Shown here: piece by piece, positions 17,087 to 25,897 of the stretch | How the letters are laid out: every line of letters begins with the position of its first letter | Numbering within the stretch: the stretch's first letter is position 1 | Origin: Dysgonamonadaceae bacterium | GTDB taxonomy: Bacteria > Bacteroidota > Bacteroidia > Bacteroidales > Azobacteroidaceae | Direction of reading: 5' to 3' | Assembly (NCBI GenBank): GCA_031289145.1 | Contig: JAITQA010000143.1 | Location: 1 to 37,472, forward strand | Length of the DNA stretch: 37,472 nucleotides | Notes under the pieces: model-generated | Told to the model about the DNA's origin: nothing | The model's database searches: none | Seen by the model: only the letters and a program-made list of their open reading frames with translations | Position numbers and translations under genes: made by a program

Positions 17087-18591
17087 TGAGACAATTAAGT
17101 TTATTCGATATTACACCGGCTACGGACAGATGGCAGACTGGTAACTTTTCCGCAGATAACTTTGGAGAACAGACCGCACGTTTGAATCTTGAACAAAAGC
17201 TAATTGATATAACCGTAATTTCAAGCGATTTTAACCGGCAAACGGTAAGTTATCAATTGAGCAAGAATGATTGCCTGCACCGTTGGTTAAAATATAAAGA
17301 AGGTTTTTCCGCTGATTTGGTAAAACGGCTATTAAACGAGTTTGGAACAAAGCAAGGCGATACGATATTGGACCCATTTATGGGTTCAGGAACAACTGCC
17401 TTAGTGTGTAAGATGCAAGGAATTAACAGCATTGGATTTGATATTTTACCGATGTCGAAAATTTCAATTAACGCAAAGCAATCTGCATTTGATTACGATG
17501 TTACAGAGCTGAAGCAATTAATAAGCGAGATAGAAAATTTGTCTGTACCGGAAAATTGTGAAAGAAAGGCTGAATATATTACCATCACGGAAGGGGCTTA
17601 TCCCGAAAAAACGGAAAAAGAAATAGCTTTTTTTACCGACTGGAATAGAAATTCACACTATTCAGATGCTGCAAAAAACCTGATAACCCTCTGCATATTA
17701 AACTCGTTGGAGAAAGTGAGTTATACCTCAAAAGACGGTCAATTTCTTCGTTGGGATTACAGAAGTAAGAAAATGCTTGAGGCTACAGAATATAGAAGCA
17801 AAAACGGCAAAACGCCATTGGTTATTCGATTAGACAAAGGAATATTACCAAGTTTGAAACAAACATTATTAGGCGAACTAAAAAGCGTATTTTCGGACAT
17901 TCTTTCAATCCGCCAACATACAATGTATCCTCTTGAATCGAATATTCAATTTGTAGAAAGTAGCGCATTATTTGAATTACCTAAGTTTGAAGACAGTATT
18001 ATCAATGGCGTTATTACCTCTCCTCCATATTGTAACCGTTACGATTATACGCGTACTTATGCTTTGGAACTGGCATATTTGGGCATTACCGATGAGACGA
18101 TAAAACAACTTCGGCAAGACTTATTATCGTGTACAGTGGAAAATAAGCCTAAATTGGAATATCTAAAAGAGCATTATACTTCTTTAGGCAAGCAAAGTGA
18201 CTTCGACAGAATATTGAAAATTGCACAAACGAACGATGCCTTGAATGAAGTGAATAAATCATTGTTAGAACGAAGTGACAACGGCGATATAAACAATAAA
18301 GGTGTGTTACGCATGGTAAACAGTTATTTTACAGAACTGACTTTTATTTATGCTGAAATATTCCGTTTATGTAAATCCGGAGCAAAGGTTGCTTTTGTTA
18401 ATGATAATGTAAGGTATGGCGGCGAAGTCATTCCGGTTGATTTTATCTCAACCGAATTAGCCGAACAAATCGGTTTTGTTCCTGTAAAAGTCTATTCGCT
18501 CAAGCAGCAAAAAGGTAACAGTAGCCAACAAATGGCAAAATTCGGGCGAGTACCTTTGCGGAAAAGTATTACGATATGGGGAAAATTTTAG
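17083..18591 (+). CDS. Type II DNA methyltransferase (probably N4-cytosine), partner of the AvaI-like enzyme
   Basis: 502 residues. AdoMet-binding motif I is DPFMGSGTT (97-105) and the catalytic motif IV is SPPY (313-316). Ser before PPY is common in N4-cytosine enzymes, as expected for the partner of an AvaI-type nuclease, though N6-adenine cannot be ruled out by eye. Motif I precedes motif IV with about 208 residues between, so the target-recognition region is probably in the middle. ATGATG at 17083 overlaps the endonuclease stop by four bases, implying translational coupling. Protects host DNA at the nuclease's site. Confidence 0.9.
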   Translation: MMRQLSLFDITPATDRWQTGNFSADNFGEQTARLNLEQKLIDITVISSDFNRQTVSYQLSKNDCLHRWLKYKEGFSADLVKRLLNEFGTKQGDTILDPFMGSGTTALVCKMQGINSIGFDILPMSKISINAKQSAFDYDVTELKQLISEIENLSVPENCERKAEYITITEGAYPEKTEKEIAFFTDWNRNSHYSDAAKNLITLCILNSLEKVSYTSKDGQFLRWDYRSKKMLEATEYRSKNGKTPLVIRLDKGILPSLKQTLLGELKSVFSDILSIRQHTMYPLESNIQFVESSALFELPKFEDSIINGVITSPPYCNRYDYTRTYALELAYLGITDETIKQLRQDLLSCTVENKPKLEYLKEHYTSLGKQSDFDRILKIAQTNDALNEVNKSLLERSDNGDINNKGVLRMVNSYFTELTFIYAEIFRLCKSGAKVAFVNDNVRYGGEVIPVDFISTELAEQIGFVPVKVYSLKQQKGNSSQQMAKFGRVPLRKSITIWGKF

Positions 18592-18622
18592 TTGATAATA
18601 CAATATGAGAGATAAAAACTAA

Positions 18623-18676
18623 AAATTGCCGTATCGTCATTACGCGCGGAGCGAAGCAATGATGATACGACAATTT
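18623..18676 (-). terminator. Long hairpin, terminator for the minus-strand microgene and possible dispersed repeat
   Basis: Two 19-base arms (18623-18641 and 18658-18676) pair at 17 positions plus one wobble, with a 16-base GC-rich loop. On the minus strand the hairpin is followed by TTTTTAGTTTTTAT, a good U-rich tail. On the plus strand there is no U tract. The core (TCATTACGCGCGGAGCGAAG) resembles a type of repeat hairpin often scattered through Bacteroidota genomes, so it could also be an interspersed repeat. Confidence 0.55.
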
Positions 18677-18712
18677 GAAATGCACTTCTGTAAAAACTAC
18701 TTCCTCAAAATG

Positions 18713-18835
18713 TCAAAAAAAATTCAGGTGCTGATAAGCGAAATAAAACGTAGCCATCACAGCTGAAAACAGTAAAATAATCACCAGCAAAAAAAACTTT
18801 CTAAACAATCTCCTTAATTTTAATTTTCTTTTCAT
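18713..18835 (-). CDS. 40-residue putative membrane microprotein
   Basis: ATG at 18835, TGA at 18713. The first 13 residues carry seven Lys/Arg (MKRKLKLRRLFRKF), followed by a hydrophobic segment of about 20 residues (FLLVIILLFSAVMATFYFAY, 15-34) and a short tail QHLNFF. This is the form of a single-pass N-in microprotein or an uncleaved signal anchor. A -7 box lies 56 bases upstream and a U-tailed hairpin 37 bases downstream, so it looks like a complete transcription unit. I do not recognise a family. It could also be the surviving 5' end of a longer exported protein. Confidence 0.5.
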   Translation of the reverse strand: MKRKLKLRRLFRKFFLLVIILLFSAVMATFYFAYQHLNFF

Positions 18836-18890
18836 CTGTTTTTATATTAATTAATTATCCAAATAAAGTGTATATCTCTATTTTTCGATA

Positions 18891-18898
18891 CAAAATTA
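18891..18898 (-). promoter_or_regulatory. -7 promoter box for the 40-residue microgene
   Basis: TAATTTTG on the minus strand matches TAnnTTTG and would give a leader of about 50 bases before the ATG at 18835. No clear -33 element was seen. Confidence 0.45.
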
Positions 18899-19098
18899 GA
18901 GGTAATATACCTAATTTTCTGTCATTTCGGTTGTTTTTATTGGCAAATATATAGTATTACCGCTATCCGATAGGATGAATATGAAAATTTCCCTGTTAAT
19001 TTGTTATTTCACCTACTTAATTAGCCAAATATTAAAATACGATGTATTATTCCGCAACATTAAAAGCAAGTTTTCTTGTTTATTTGAATATAAGGTAG

Positions 19099-19106
19099 TA
19101 CCTTTG
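19099..19106 (+). promoter_or_regulatory. -7 promoter box for the mmd operon
   Basis: TACCTTTG matches TAnnTTTG 40 bases before the mce ATG. A TTG-containing -33-like element (about 19076) sits 20 bases upstream of the box. Confidence 0.6.
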
Positions 19107-19145
19107 TACCCTTAATTTTAATTACATTTTAATGGTATTAAGAAT

Positions 19146-19544
19146 ATGAATATCTCACACATTGAACACATCGGGATAGCTGTGAAAAGCATTGAAAACA
19201 GCCTTCCCTATTATGAAAACGTACTGGGTCTGAAATGCTACAACATCGAAGAAGTAACAGACCAGAAAGTAAAGACAGCTTTTTTCAAGGTAGGCCAGAC
19301 AAAAATCGAATTGCTTGAACCTACCGCTGAAGACTCTACGATTGCTAAATTTATTGAGAAGAAAGGTGAAGGCGTGCACCATATCGCTTTTGCAGTCTCT
19401 GATGTGGTCGAATCATTGGCCGATGTAGAATCAAAAGGCGTACAGTTGATTGATAAAGCGCCTCGTGGCGGCGCCGAAGGTTTGCAAATCGCTTTCCTCC
19501 ATCCTAAATCAACGGGTAGTGTTTTAACCGAATTATGTCAATAG
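19146..19544 (+). CDS. mce: Methylmalonyl-CoA epimerase
   Basis: 132 residues, a glyoxalase/VOC-fold metalloenzyme interconverting (R)- and (S)-methylmalonyl-CoA. Seen: [20 protein letters not shown] (3-22) with a metal-binding His, [12 protein letters not shown] with another, and a Glu in the last strand (VLTELCQ). It sits 16 bases upstream of the decarboxylase carboxyltransferase gene, which supplies the pathway context: succinyl-CoA to methylmalonyl-CoA to propionyl-CoA. Confidence 0.95.
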   Translation: MNISHIEHIGIAVKSIENSLPYYENVLGLKCYNIEEVTDQKVKTAFFKVGQTKIELLEPTAEDSTIAKFIEKKGEGVHHIAFAVSDVVESLADVESKGVQLIDKAPRGGAEGLQIAFLHPKSTGSVLTELCQ

Positions 19545-19560
19545 AAATTTCAATAAATTT

Positions 19561-21114
19561 ATGAGCAATCAATTAGAAAAAGTAAGAGAACTTATCGACC
19601 TGCGGGCGCAAGCTCGTTTGGGCGGTGGAGAAAAAGCCATTGAGAAACAACATGCAGGGGGTAAATATACCGCCCGTGAACGCATTGCCATGTTGGTAGA
19701 CGAAGGTAGTTTCGAAGAATTGGATATGTTTGTCGAACATCGTTGTACCAATTTCGGTATGGAAAAGAAAAAATTCTTGGGTGACGGTGTGGTTACCGGT
19801 TACGGAACCATTGAAGGACGCTTGATATACCTGTTTGCACAGGATTTCACGGTTATCGGAGGTTCTTTGTCGGAGACCATGGCGAAAAAAATCTGCAAGG
19901 TAATGGATTTGGCCATGCTGATGGGAGCGCCCGTTATCGGGTTAAACGACTCCGGAGGCGCCCGTATTCAAGAAGGTATCAATGCTTTGGCCGGTTATGC
20001 CGAAATTTTCCAACGCAACATCCTTGCTTCCGGGGTAATTCCTCAGATTTCAGGTATTTTCGGCCCCTGTGCCGGAGGCGCCGTGTATTCTCCCGCCTTA
20101 ACCGACTTTACCATCATGGCAAGAGGAATGAGCTATATGTTCCTCACCGGGCCAAAAGTAGTAAAAACGGTAACCGGAGAAGATGTGACCCAAGAACAAT
20201 TAGGTGGCGCCGATGTTCATGCCAGCCGTTCGGGAGTTACGCATTTTGCCGTGGATTCCGGAGATGAAGGTATCGCCCTTATTCGCCGTTTGTTGAGCTA
20301 TCTTCCTCAGAATAATTTGGAAGAGCCGCCTGTTCACAGCACCAATGACCCTATCGACCGCTTGGAAGATTCATTGAATGAAATCATTCCCGACAGCCCC
20401 AACAAACCGTATGATATGTACGAAATCATCGGCGGCATTATTGATGACGGAGAATTCCTTGAAATACATGCCGATTATGCCAAAAATATCATCATCGGTT
20501 TCGCCCGTTTCAATGGCCGTTCAGTCGGTATTGTCGCCAATCAGCCCAAAACGCTGGCAGGCGTTCTGGACATCAATGCTTCCCGCAAAGCAGCCCGTTT
20601 CGTCCGTTTCTGCGATGCTTTCAATATTCCTATCGTTACACTTGTTGACGTTCCGGGATTCCTTCCGGGAACCGGTCAGGAATACGGCGGCGTAATCGTT
20701 CACGGAGCCAAATTATTGTATGCTTACGGAGAAGCCACAGTGCCTAAAGTAACCGTTACCCTGCGTAAATCATACGGAGGCGCTCATATCGTGATGAGTT
20801 GTAAACAACTCCGCGGAGACATGAACTATGCATGGCCGACAGCTGAAATTGCTGTAATGGGAGGAGCTGGTGCAGTAGAAGTTCTTTATGCAAGAGATGC
20901 AAAAGAAGCGGATGATCCGGCCAAAGTACTGGCAGAAAAAGAAGCGGAATACAACAAAGCTTTTGCCAACCCGTACAATGCCGCCAAATACGGTTACATT
21001 GACGATGTGATTGAACCGCGTAATACCCGTTTCCGCATTATCCGCGCTTTGCAGCAATTAGCAACAAAGAAACAAAATAATCCGGCTAAAAAACACGATA
21101 ATTTACCATTATAA
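19561..21114 (+). CDS. mmdA: Methylmalonyl-CoA decarboxylase carboxyltransferase (alpha) subunit
   Basis: 517 residues, acyl-CoA carboxylase beta-type crotonase fold. It transfers the carboxyl group from methylmalonyl-CoA to biotin on the small carrier subunit. Seen: [20 protein letters not shown], the glycine-rich oxyanion loops [13 protein letters not shown] and [16 protein letters not shown], and [16 protein letters not shown] with the C-terminal SYGGAHIVM. Sequence alone does not separate decarboxylase from propionyl-CoA carboxylase use. The membrane beta subunit downstream and the absence of a biotin carboxylase gene nearby argue for the sodium-pumping decarboxylase. Confidence 0.94.
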   Translation: MSNQLEKVRELIDLRAQARLGGGEKAIEKQHAGGKYTARERIAMLVDEGSFEELDMFVEHRCTNFGMEKKKFLGDGVVTGYGTIEGRLIYLFAQDFTVIGGSLSETMAKKICKVMDLAMLMGAPVIGLNDSGGARIQEGINALAGYAEIFQRNILASGVIPQISGIFGPCAGGAVYSPALTDFTIMARGMSYMFLTGPKVVKTVTGEDVTQEQLGGADVHASRSGVTHFAVDSGDEGIALIRRLLSYLPQNNLEEPPVHSTNDPIDRLEDSLNEIIPDSPNKPYDMYEIIGGIIDDGEFLEIHADYAKNIIIGFARFNGRSVGIVANQPKTLAGVLDINASRKAARFVRFCDAFNIPIVTLVDVPGFLPGTGQEYGGVIVHGAKLLYAYGEATVPKVTVTLRKSYGGAHIVMSCKQLRGDMNYAWPTAEIAVMGGAGAVEVLYARDAKEADDPAKVLAEKEAEYNKAFANPYNAAKYGYIDDVIEPRNTRFRIIRALQQLATKKQNNPAKKHDNLPL

Positions 21115-21201
21115 ATAATTATGAATTATAAATTATGGATTATGAATGTGCAAAGCGCAACAACAACCATCGCCTCATTTATAGTTTTTAATTCATAAAG
21201 C

Positions 21202-22155
21202 ATGATGAAACAAAAAATAAGATTAGGGCTTTTGTTCCTCCTGTTGAGCATTGTTTGCAGTGTTCAGGCGCAGCGAACAACCGCTCTCAGAATTAACGAA
21301 GTCCTGGTAATTAACGAAGACAACTTCGTTGATGACTATGGGAAACGGTTCCCTTGGATTGAAATTTACAATTCATCTCCGGGAACGGTAAATATTGCCG
21401 GTTGTTTTCTGACCAATGATATAAACAAACCCAAAATGTATATGGTGCCCAAGGGTGATGTCTTGACGCGGATCAGACCACGCCAACACGCACTGTTTTG
21501 GGCGGATAAAATGCCTACCCGCGGAACGTTTCACGTGAATTTCTCGTTGAATCCGGAAGAACCGAACTTTATTGCACTGTTCGATTCCGATGGAATCACA
21601 TTGATTGATTCGGTCACGGTTCCCGCCGGACAACAAACGGATATCAGTTACGGATTGATAGAAGACGGATGGGATCAAAAACGTTTGAACGAAGAACTTC
21701 GCCTGAATGCAAACTATAAGGACAAGCACGGCGACCGGCTTTGGATTTACTGGGAAAAAGTAACGCCGAGTTCCAATAATAAAATTTTGGATACCAACGA
21801 AAAAATAGAAAATTTCAAGGAAAACGACAGCGTAGGTGCAGGCATGACAATGACTGCTATGGGTGTTGTATTTGCAGGATTAATTATTTTGTACCTGATA
21901 TTCAAATCGATTGGCAACATTGCGGTTAATCTGAGCCACCGGCGTGTAATGAAAGCCTCCGGCGTAACCAAAGAACAAGCAAAAGACATTACCGGCCAAT
22001 CCGGAGATATTTATGCTGCAATCGCTATGGCTATCTATGAGGCTACTGAATTGCATGATGAGGAGAATACCATTCTTACGATTAAGAATACTGCACGCAA
22101 TTATTCTCCCTGGAGTTCTAAAATTTACACATTAAGAGAGGCGCCCAAACGGTAG
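21202..22155 (+). CDS. Lamin-tail domain fused to OadG-like decarboxylase gamma subunit
   Basis: 317 residues in two parts. Signal peptide 1-24 is followed by a lamin-tail-like immunoglobulin domain (about 28-185: LRINEVLVINEDNFVDDYG, WIEIYNSS, NPEEPNFIALFDSDG). Then comes one membrane helix (about 213-237, MTMTAMGVVFAGLIILYLIF) and a cytoplasmic tail with KASGVTKEQAKDITG, which is the part resembling OadG. The gamma subunit normally anchors and assembles the decarboxylase. The extra domain would face the periplasm. Its place between mmdA and the biotin carrier gene confirms membership of the complex. Confidence 0.85.
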   Translation: MMKQKIRLGLLFLLLSIVCSVQAQRTTALRINEVLVINEDNFVDDYGKRFPWIEIYNSSPGTVNIAGCFLTNDINKPKMYMVPKGDVLTRIRPRQHALFWADKMPTRGTFHVNFSLNPEEPNFIALFDSDGITLIDSVTVPAGQQTDISYGLIEDGWDQKRLNEELRLNANYKDKHGDRLWIYWEKVTPSSNNKILDTNEKIENFKENDSVGAGMTMTAMGVVFAGLIILYLIFKSIGNIAVNLSHRRVMKASGVTKEQAKDITGQSGDIYAAIAMAIYEATELHDEENTILTIKNTARNYSPWSSKIYTLREAPKR

Positions 22156-22185
22156 CAGACAAAAAAAATAGATAAAAATATTAAT

Positions 22186-22605
22186 ATGAAAAGTTTCAAA
22201 TATACAATCAACGGAAACGTTTATAAAGTTGTTATAAACAGAATTGAGGATACCACTGCCGATGTGGAAGTAAATGGTACGCCTTATAAGGTAGAAATGA
22301 ATAAACCTGCCCAAAAACAAGTAGTTACGATTAATCGTCCGGCACAGACCACTACGCCTCCACCTGTATCCCGTCCGCAAACAAGCAATGGCGCCAGCGC
22401 CTTGCGTTCTCCGCTACCGGGCATCATCCTGGAAATTGTCTGCAAGGTGGGCGACACGGTTAAAAAAGGCCAGAAAGTGTTGGTATTGGAAGCCATGAAA
22501 ATGGAAAATGTAATCAATGCAGACCGTGATGGCGTGATAAAAGAAGTGAAAGTAAACAAAGGCGACTCCGTACTGGAAGGTGCGGATTTGATCATAATAG
22601 AATAA
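22186..22605 (+). CDS. mmdC: Biotin carboxyl carrier subunit of the decarboxylase
   Basis: 139 residues. A beta-rich N-terminal part (1-45), a Pro/Thr-rich flexible linker (about 50-72, [19 protein letters not shown]) and a biotinyl domain (73-139) with the attachment motif EAMKMEN, biotinylated lysine at residue 105. It shuttles CO2 from the carboxyltransferase to the membrane beta subunit. The next gene begins six bases after its stop. Confidence 0.94.
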   Translation: MKSFKYTINGNVYKVVINRIEDTTADVEVNGTPYKVEMNKPAQKQVVTINRPAQTTTPPPVSRPQTSNGASALRSPLPGIILEIVCKVGDTVKKGQKVLVLEAMKMENVINADRDGVIKEVKVNKGDSVLEGADLIIIE

Positions 22606-22610
22606 AGGTT

Positions 22611-23765
22611 ATGGATTTCATTTCATTTTTAGGTGACAATCTTGCCACATTCTGGACGTATACTGCTTTTGCCAATATCACTGTCGGACATGGAATCATG
22701 CTCCTTGTGGGCTTGACTTTCATCTATCTGGCAATTGCGAAAGAATTTGAGCCTATGCTTTTGATTCCTATCGGATTCGGTATTTTGATCGGAAACATTC
22801 CTTTCAAAGACGCCGGTTTACAGTTGGGGATTTACGAAGAAGGCTCGGTATTGAATATTTTGTATCAGGGTGTTACCTCCGGTTGGTATCCGCCCTTGAT
22901 ATTCCTCGGAATAGGCGCGATGACCGATTTTTCCGCCCTGATATCCAACCCGAAACTCATGTTGATCGGCGCTGCCGCTCAGTTTGGTATTTTCGGCGCT
23001 TATGTGCTGGCTTTGGCCATCGGTTTCGAACCGAATCAGGCGGGAGCTATCGGTATCATCGGCGGAGCTGATGGCCCGACGGCTATCTTCCTGTCTTCGA
23101 AGTTAGCGCCGAACCTGATGGGAGCCATTGCTATTTCAGCTTATTCCTATATGGCTTTGGTGCCTGTCATTCAGCCACCGATTATGCGTCTGCTCACCTC
23201 GAAGAAAGAAAGGGTAATCCGGATGAAACCGCCCCGCGTTGTTTCCCAGACGGAAAAAATCCTGTTCCCGATATTCGGTTTGTTATTAACCTGTTTCTTG
23301 GTTCCTTCGGGGCTTCCGCTGTTGGGGATGTTGTTTTTCGGCAACCTGTTGAAAGAATCGGGTGTGACCCGCCGTTTGGCAGAAACCGCCCGCGGCCCGC
23401 TGATTGATACGATTACCATTCTGTTGGGAATAACCGTAGGCGCGTCTACGCAGGCAACCCAGTTCCTGACATGGGATTCCATCAAGATTTTCGGATTGGG
23501 CGCTTTGTCATTCATTATCGCTACCACAGCCGGTATATTGTTTGTCAAACTTTTCAACCTCTTCCTGAAAAAAGACAACCAAATCAATCCGTTGATCGGT
23601 AATTCCGGTGTATCGGCAGTGCCTGACTCCGCACGTATTTCACAATCGGTCGGTCTGGAATACGACCCGTCCAACTACCTGTTGATGCACGCCATGGGTC
23701 CGAACGTAGCCGGTGTAATCGGTTCGGCTGTAGCAGCCGGAATCCTGTTAGGATTCTTAGGATAA
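22611..23765 (+). CDS. mmdB: Sodium-pumping decarboxylase beta subunit (OadB family)
   Basis: 384 residues, about ten membrane helices. It decarboxylates carboxybiotin and uses the energy to export sodium. Hallmarks: [29 protein letters not shown], and the segment [20 protein letters not shown] with the membrane-embedded aspartate that binds sodium. The C-terminus [19 protein letters not shown] is conserved. Last gene of the operon; a long hairpin terminator follows within 20 bases. Confidence 0.95.
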   Translation: MDFISFLGDNLATFWTYTAFANITVGHGIMLLVGLTFIYLAIAKEFEPMLLIPIGFGILIGNIPFKDAGLQLGIYEEGSVLNILYQGVTSGWYPPLIFLGIGAMTDFSALISNPKLMLIGAAAQFGIFGAYVLALAIGFEPNQAGAIGIIGGADGPTAIFLSSKLAPNLMGAIAISAYSYMALVPVIQPPIMRLLTSKKERVIRMKPPRVVSQTEKILFPIFGLLLTCFLVPSGLPLLGMLFFGNLLKESGVTRRLAETARGPLIDTITILLGITVGASTQATQFLTWDSIKIFGLGALSFIIATTAGILFVKLFNLFLKKDNQINPLIGNSGVSAVPDSARISQSVGLEYDPSNYLLMHAMGPNVAGVIGSAVAAGILLGFLG

Positions 23766-23782
23766 GCCTTTTATGCTATCAA

Positions 23783-23843
23783 AAATATCTCCACTCGCTT
23801 CATCCGTTGTCGCTACAAGGTCGCGGAGCAAGTGGAGATATTT
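23783..23843 (+). terminator. Hairpin terminator of the mmd operon
   Basis: Perfect 13-bp stem (23783-23795 with 23831-23843) with a 35-base loop that can pair further. The arms start and end with A and T runs, so it can act on the plus strand, with TTTATTAAAT at its exit. Confidence 0.65.
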
Positions 23844-23885
23844 ATTAAATAATGTTTTATACATCAAAAAATAGATTGTAAAGGT

Positions 23886-24938
23886 ATGCAAGGGCAAATC
23901 ATTCGTTGTGAGTGCATTAAAGAAGATTTATCTCTATTCCTCAAAGGTTTGAAATATAACGGACTGTTTATACTTACCGATGAGAATACCGATAAATACT
24001 GTTTGCCGCTCATCAACGCTATCCCTGAAATCAGGGAAGCCAAACAGATCATTATTCCGGCAGGGGACGAAAACAAAAACATCACCACTTTGTCTACCGT
24101 TTGGGAATTTCTCTCTCTAAACGGCGCCAACCGGAAGTCTTTGCTTATCAATCTGGGAGGTGGGATGTTGACCGACCTCGGTGGATTCGCAGCGGCAACA
24201 TTCAAAAGAGGTATCCGCTTTATTAATCTTCCCACCACCCTTTTGGGTGCAGTTGATGCTGCGGTAGGCGGAAAAACCGGTATCAATTTCATGGGATTGA
24301 AAAATGAGATAGGCGCTTTTTGTCCGGCTATTGCGGTGATGATTGATTCGCAGTTTTTTAAAACCATCGACTCGACCAATCTCCTTTCAGGTTATGCCGA
24401 AATGCTGAAACATGCCCTGTTAAGTTCCCGGACAGCATTAAACGAAATACTCCGCTTCGATTGGGATAATCCCGATTACCGGAAATTGAATGAATTATTG
24501 TTCGAATCGGTATGCGTAAAGGAAAAAATTGTAGCACAAGACCCTACTGAACAAGGCCTCCGCAAAGCGTTGAATTTGGGACACACTTTCGGCCACGCCT
24601 TTGAAAGTTTCTCCTACGAAACAAGCCGACCGGTTCCGCACGGTTATGCCGTTGCCTGGGGTCTCATTTGCGAACTGTATCTCTCGTATGTGAAATTAGG
24701 CTTCGATAAAGACAGTTTGACAAAAATTGCCGGATTTGTGAAAGAGAACTACGGTTCTTTTGCTTATGGATGCAATCAGTATCCCCGCTTGTACGAGTTG
24801 ATGCAGCATGACAAAAAAAACGAAGCCGGGCTTATCAACTTCACCCTGATGAAAGCAGTCGGAGAGATTGCAATCAATCAAACAGCAAATCGGGCAGAAA
24901 TAGAAGAAACATTGGATTTTTATTGTGATTTCTTTTAA
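23886..24938 (+). CDS. aroB: 3-dehydroquinate synthase
   Basis: 350 residues, normal length. It converts DAHP to 3-dehydroquinate in the shikimate pathway, using NAD and a divalent metal. Seen: LINLGGGMLTDLGGFAAATF (87-106, NAD-binding), RGIRFINLPTTLLGAVDAAV then GGKTGINF (108-135), and NLGHTFGHAFES with the metal-binding histidines. Catalytic set appears complete. It begins 43 bases after the mmd terminator. No -7 consensus was seen in front of it. The DUF554 gene follows after 14 bases. Confidence 0.95.
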   Translation: MQGQIIRCECIKEDLSLFLKGLKYNGLFILTDENTDKYCLPLINAIPEIREAKQIIIPAGDENKNITTLSTVWEFLSLNGANRKSLLINLGGGMLTDLGGFAAATFKRGIRFINLPTTLLGAVDAAVGGKTGINFMGLKNEIGAFCPAIAVMIDSQFFKTIDSTNLLSGYAEMLKHALLSSRTALNEILRFDWDNPDYRKLNELLFESVCVKEKIVAQDPTEQGLRKALNLGHTFGHAFESFSYETSRPVPHGYAVAWGLICELYLSYVKLGFDKDSLTKIAGFVKENYGSFAYGCNQYPRLYELMQHDKKNEAGLINFTLMKAVGEIAINQTANRAEIEETLDFYCDFF

Positions 24939-24952
24939 AGTTTTGAAATAAT

Positions 24953-25645
24953 ATGTTAGGAACCCTTATCAACGCAATAGCAGTTATTATCGGTAGCAGC
25001 TTAGGTTTATTACTGAAAAGAGGTCTGTCTGAAAGATATGTCACCATCTATTTTCAGGCAGTCGGATTATTTACCCTGACGCTGGGGATTCAAATGGCAT
25101 TAAAAATAACAGCGCCTTTGTCGGTTGTGCTCAGTATGATTGCCGGAGGTCTGACCGGAGAATTTTTGAAATTAGAAAAGCAAATGGACAAGTTCAGTAA
25201 TTATTTGAAAAATAAATTCAAATTCGGCAATAAAAATTTCACTGCCGGTTTTACAACGGCTTTTCTACTGTACTGTATGGGATCAATGTCGATATTAGGT
25301 CCTGTAGAAGAAGGCCTTACAGGACAAGTTTCAGACCTGTTAAAAACCAAATCCCTGATGGATGGGTTCTCTTCCATCCTGCTGGCTTCTGCCTTGGGAA
25401 TCGGCGTTTTGTTTTCCGTTATTCCATTGGTGATCTACCAGGGAGGTATCGCTTTGCTGACACAACTTATTGGAAGCAATATTCCGGATAATTTTATCAA
25501 CGAAATTACAGCTGTCGGTGGAATTCTTTTGATTGGTTTGGCTTTAGATATTCTGAATATTAAGAAACTGCCTGTATTGAACATGCTTCCCGCATTAATT
25601 TATATCTGTATTTTCCTCTGGTTGAACGGTTTTTTCTTTTCATAA
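24953..25645 (+). CDS. DUF554 (YdfK-like) membrane protein
   Basis: 230 residues with about six to seven hydrophobic helices. The opening MLGTLINAIAVIIGSSLGLL, the following AVGLFTLTLGIQMAL, and TAFLLYCMGSMSILGPVEEG are characteristic of the DUF554 family, whose role is not firmly established to my knowledge. Probably cotranscribed with aroB. A GC-rich hairpin (25679-25724) lies 34 bases past the stop. Confidence 0.9.
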   Translation: MLGTLINAIAVIIGSSLGLLLKRGLSERYVTIYFQAVGLFTLTLGIQMALKITAPLSVVLSMIAGGLTGEFLKLEKQMDKFSNYLKNKFKFGNKNFTAGFTTAFLLYCMGSMSILGPVEEGLTGQVSDLLKTKSLMDGFSSILLASALGIGVLFSVIPLVIYQGGIALLTQLIGSNIPDNFINEITAVGGILLIGLALDILNIKKLPVLNMLPALIYICIFLWLNGFFFS

Positions 25646-25678
25646 AAGCAATTTTATCTTCTTATTGTAATAAAGAAA

Positions 25679-25724
25679 GTTCCGCCGGAATAAAGGTATG
25701 GCTACAGGAATTATCCGGCGGAAC
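25679..25724. terminator. GC-rich hairpin between DUF554 and the microgene, probably bidirectional
   Basis: GTTCCGCCGGA (25679-25689) and TCCGGCGGAAC (25714-25724) form a perfect 11-bp stem with a 24-base loop. On the minus strand it is followed by TTTCTTTATT, making it a good terminator for the minus-strand microgene. On the plus strand it could end aroB-DUF554. Confidence 0.65.
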
Positions 25725-25760
25725 CACGAAAAACAGTAAAATTTAGTCAAGTTATTTTTA

Positions 25761-25856
25761 TTATTTTAGCACTTTCGAAAATTCCGGTGTAAACATCGAA
25801 ATGGTATTCTCCATTTGTGCGAAATAAAGATTATCTTCTATCATCCATTTTTTCAT
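25761..25856 (-). CDS. 31-residue microprotein of unknown function
   Basis: ATG at 25856, TAA at 25761. The peptide starts MKKWMIEDNLYFAQMENTIS and ends with FTPEFSKVLK. It is not hydrophobic, has no signal peptide or Cys, carries balanced charges and could form an amphipathic helix. A perfect -7 box lies 34 bases upstream and a U-tailed 11-bp hairpin begins 37 bases downstream, so the ORF fills a complete small transcription unit. I do not recognise it. Possibilities include a regulatory or complex-binding microprotein, a peptide precursor, or a leader of a small RNA. Confidence 0.5.
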   Translation of the reverse strand: MKKWMIEDNLYFAQMENTISMFTPEFSKVLK

Positions 25857-25889
25857 AGTTTAAAATAGTTAATAATAACTTTATGTGTA

Positions 25890-25897
25890 CAAAGGTA
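25890..25897 (-). promoter_or_regulatory. -7 promoter box for the 31-residue microgene
   Basis: TACCTTTG on the minus strand, a perfect TAnnTTTG match. A TTGT about 20 bases upstream is a possible -33 element. It implies a leader of roughly 28 bases. Confidence 0.55.

Larger units (their letters stand above)
18592..19145. other. 554-base gap between the R-M island and the mmd operon
   Basis: No plus-strand gene is seen. From left to right it holds a long hairpin (18623-18676), a 40-codon minus-strand ORF (18713-18835), a minus-strand -7 box (18891-18898), an AT-rich stretch without recognisable content (about 18900-19080), and the promoter of the mmd operon (19099-19106). Confidence 0.6.

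Noticed and set aside
18623-18676. CRISPR-type repeat
   Set aside because: Only one inverted pair is present, with no regularly spaced direct repeats and no cas genes.
19561-21114. Reading mmdA as the propionyl-CoA carboxylase beta subunit
   Set aside because: The OadB- and OadG-like membrane subunits in the same operon and the lack of a biotin carboxylase gene favour the sodium-pumping decarboxylase.
21115-21201. AT-rich TTATGAATTATAAATTATGGA stretch as a repeat array
   Set aside because: It is a short low-complexity spacer within the mmd operon with no clear unit or length.
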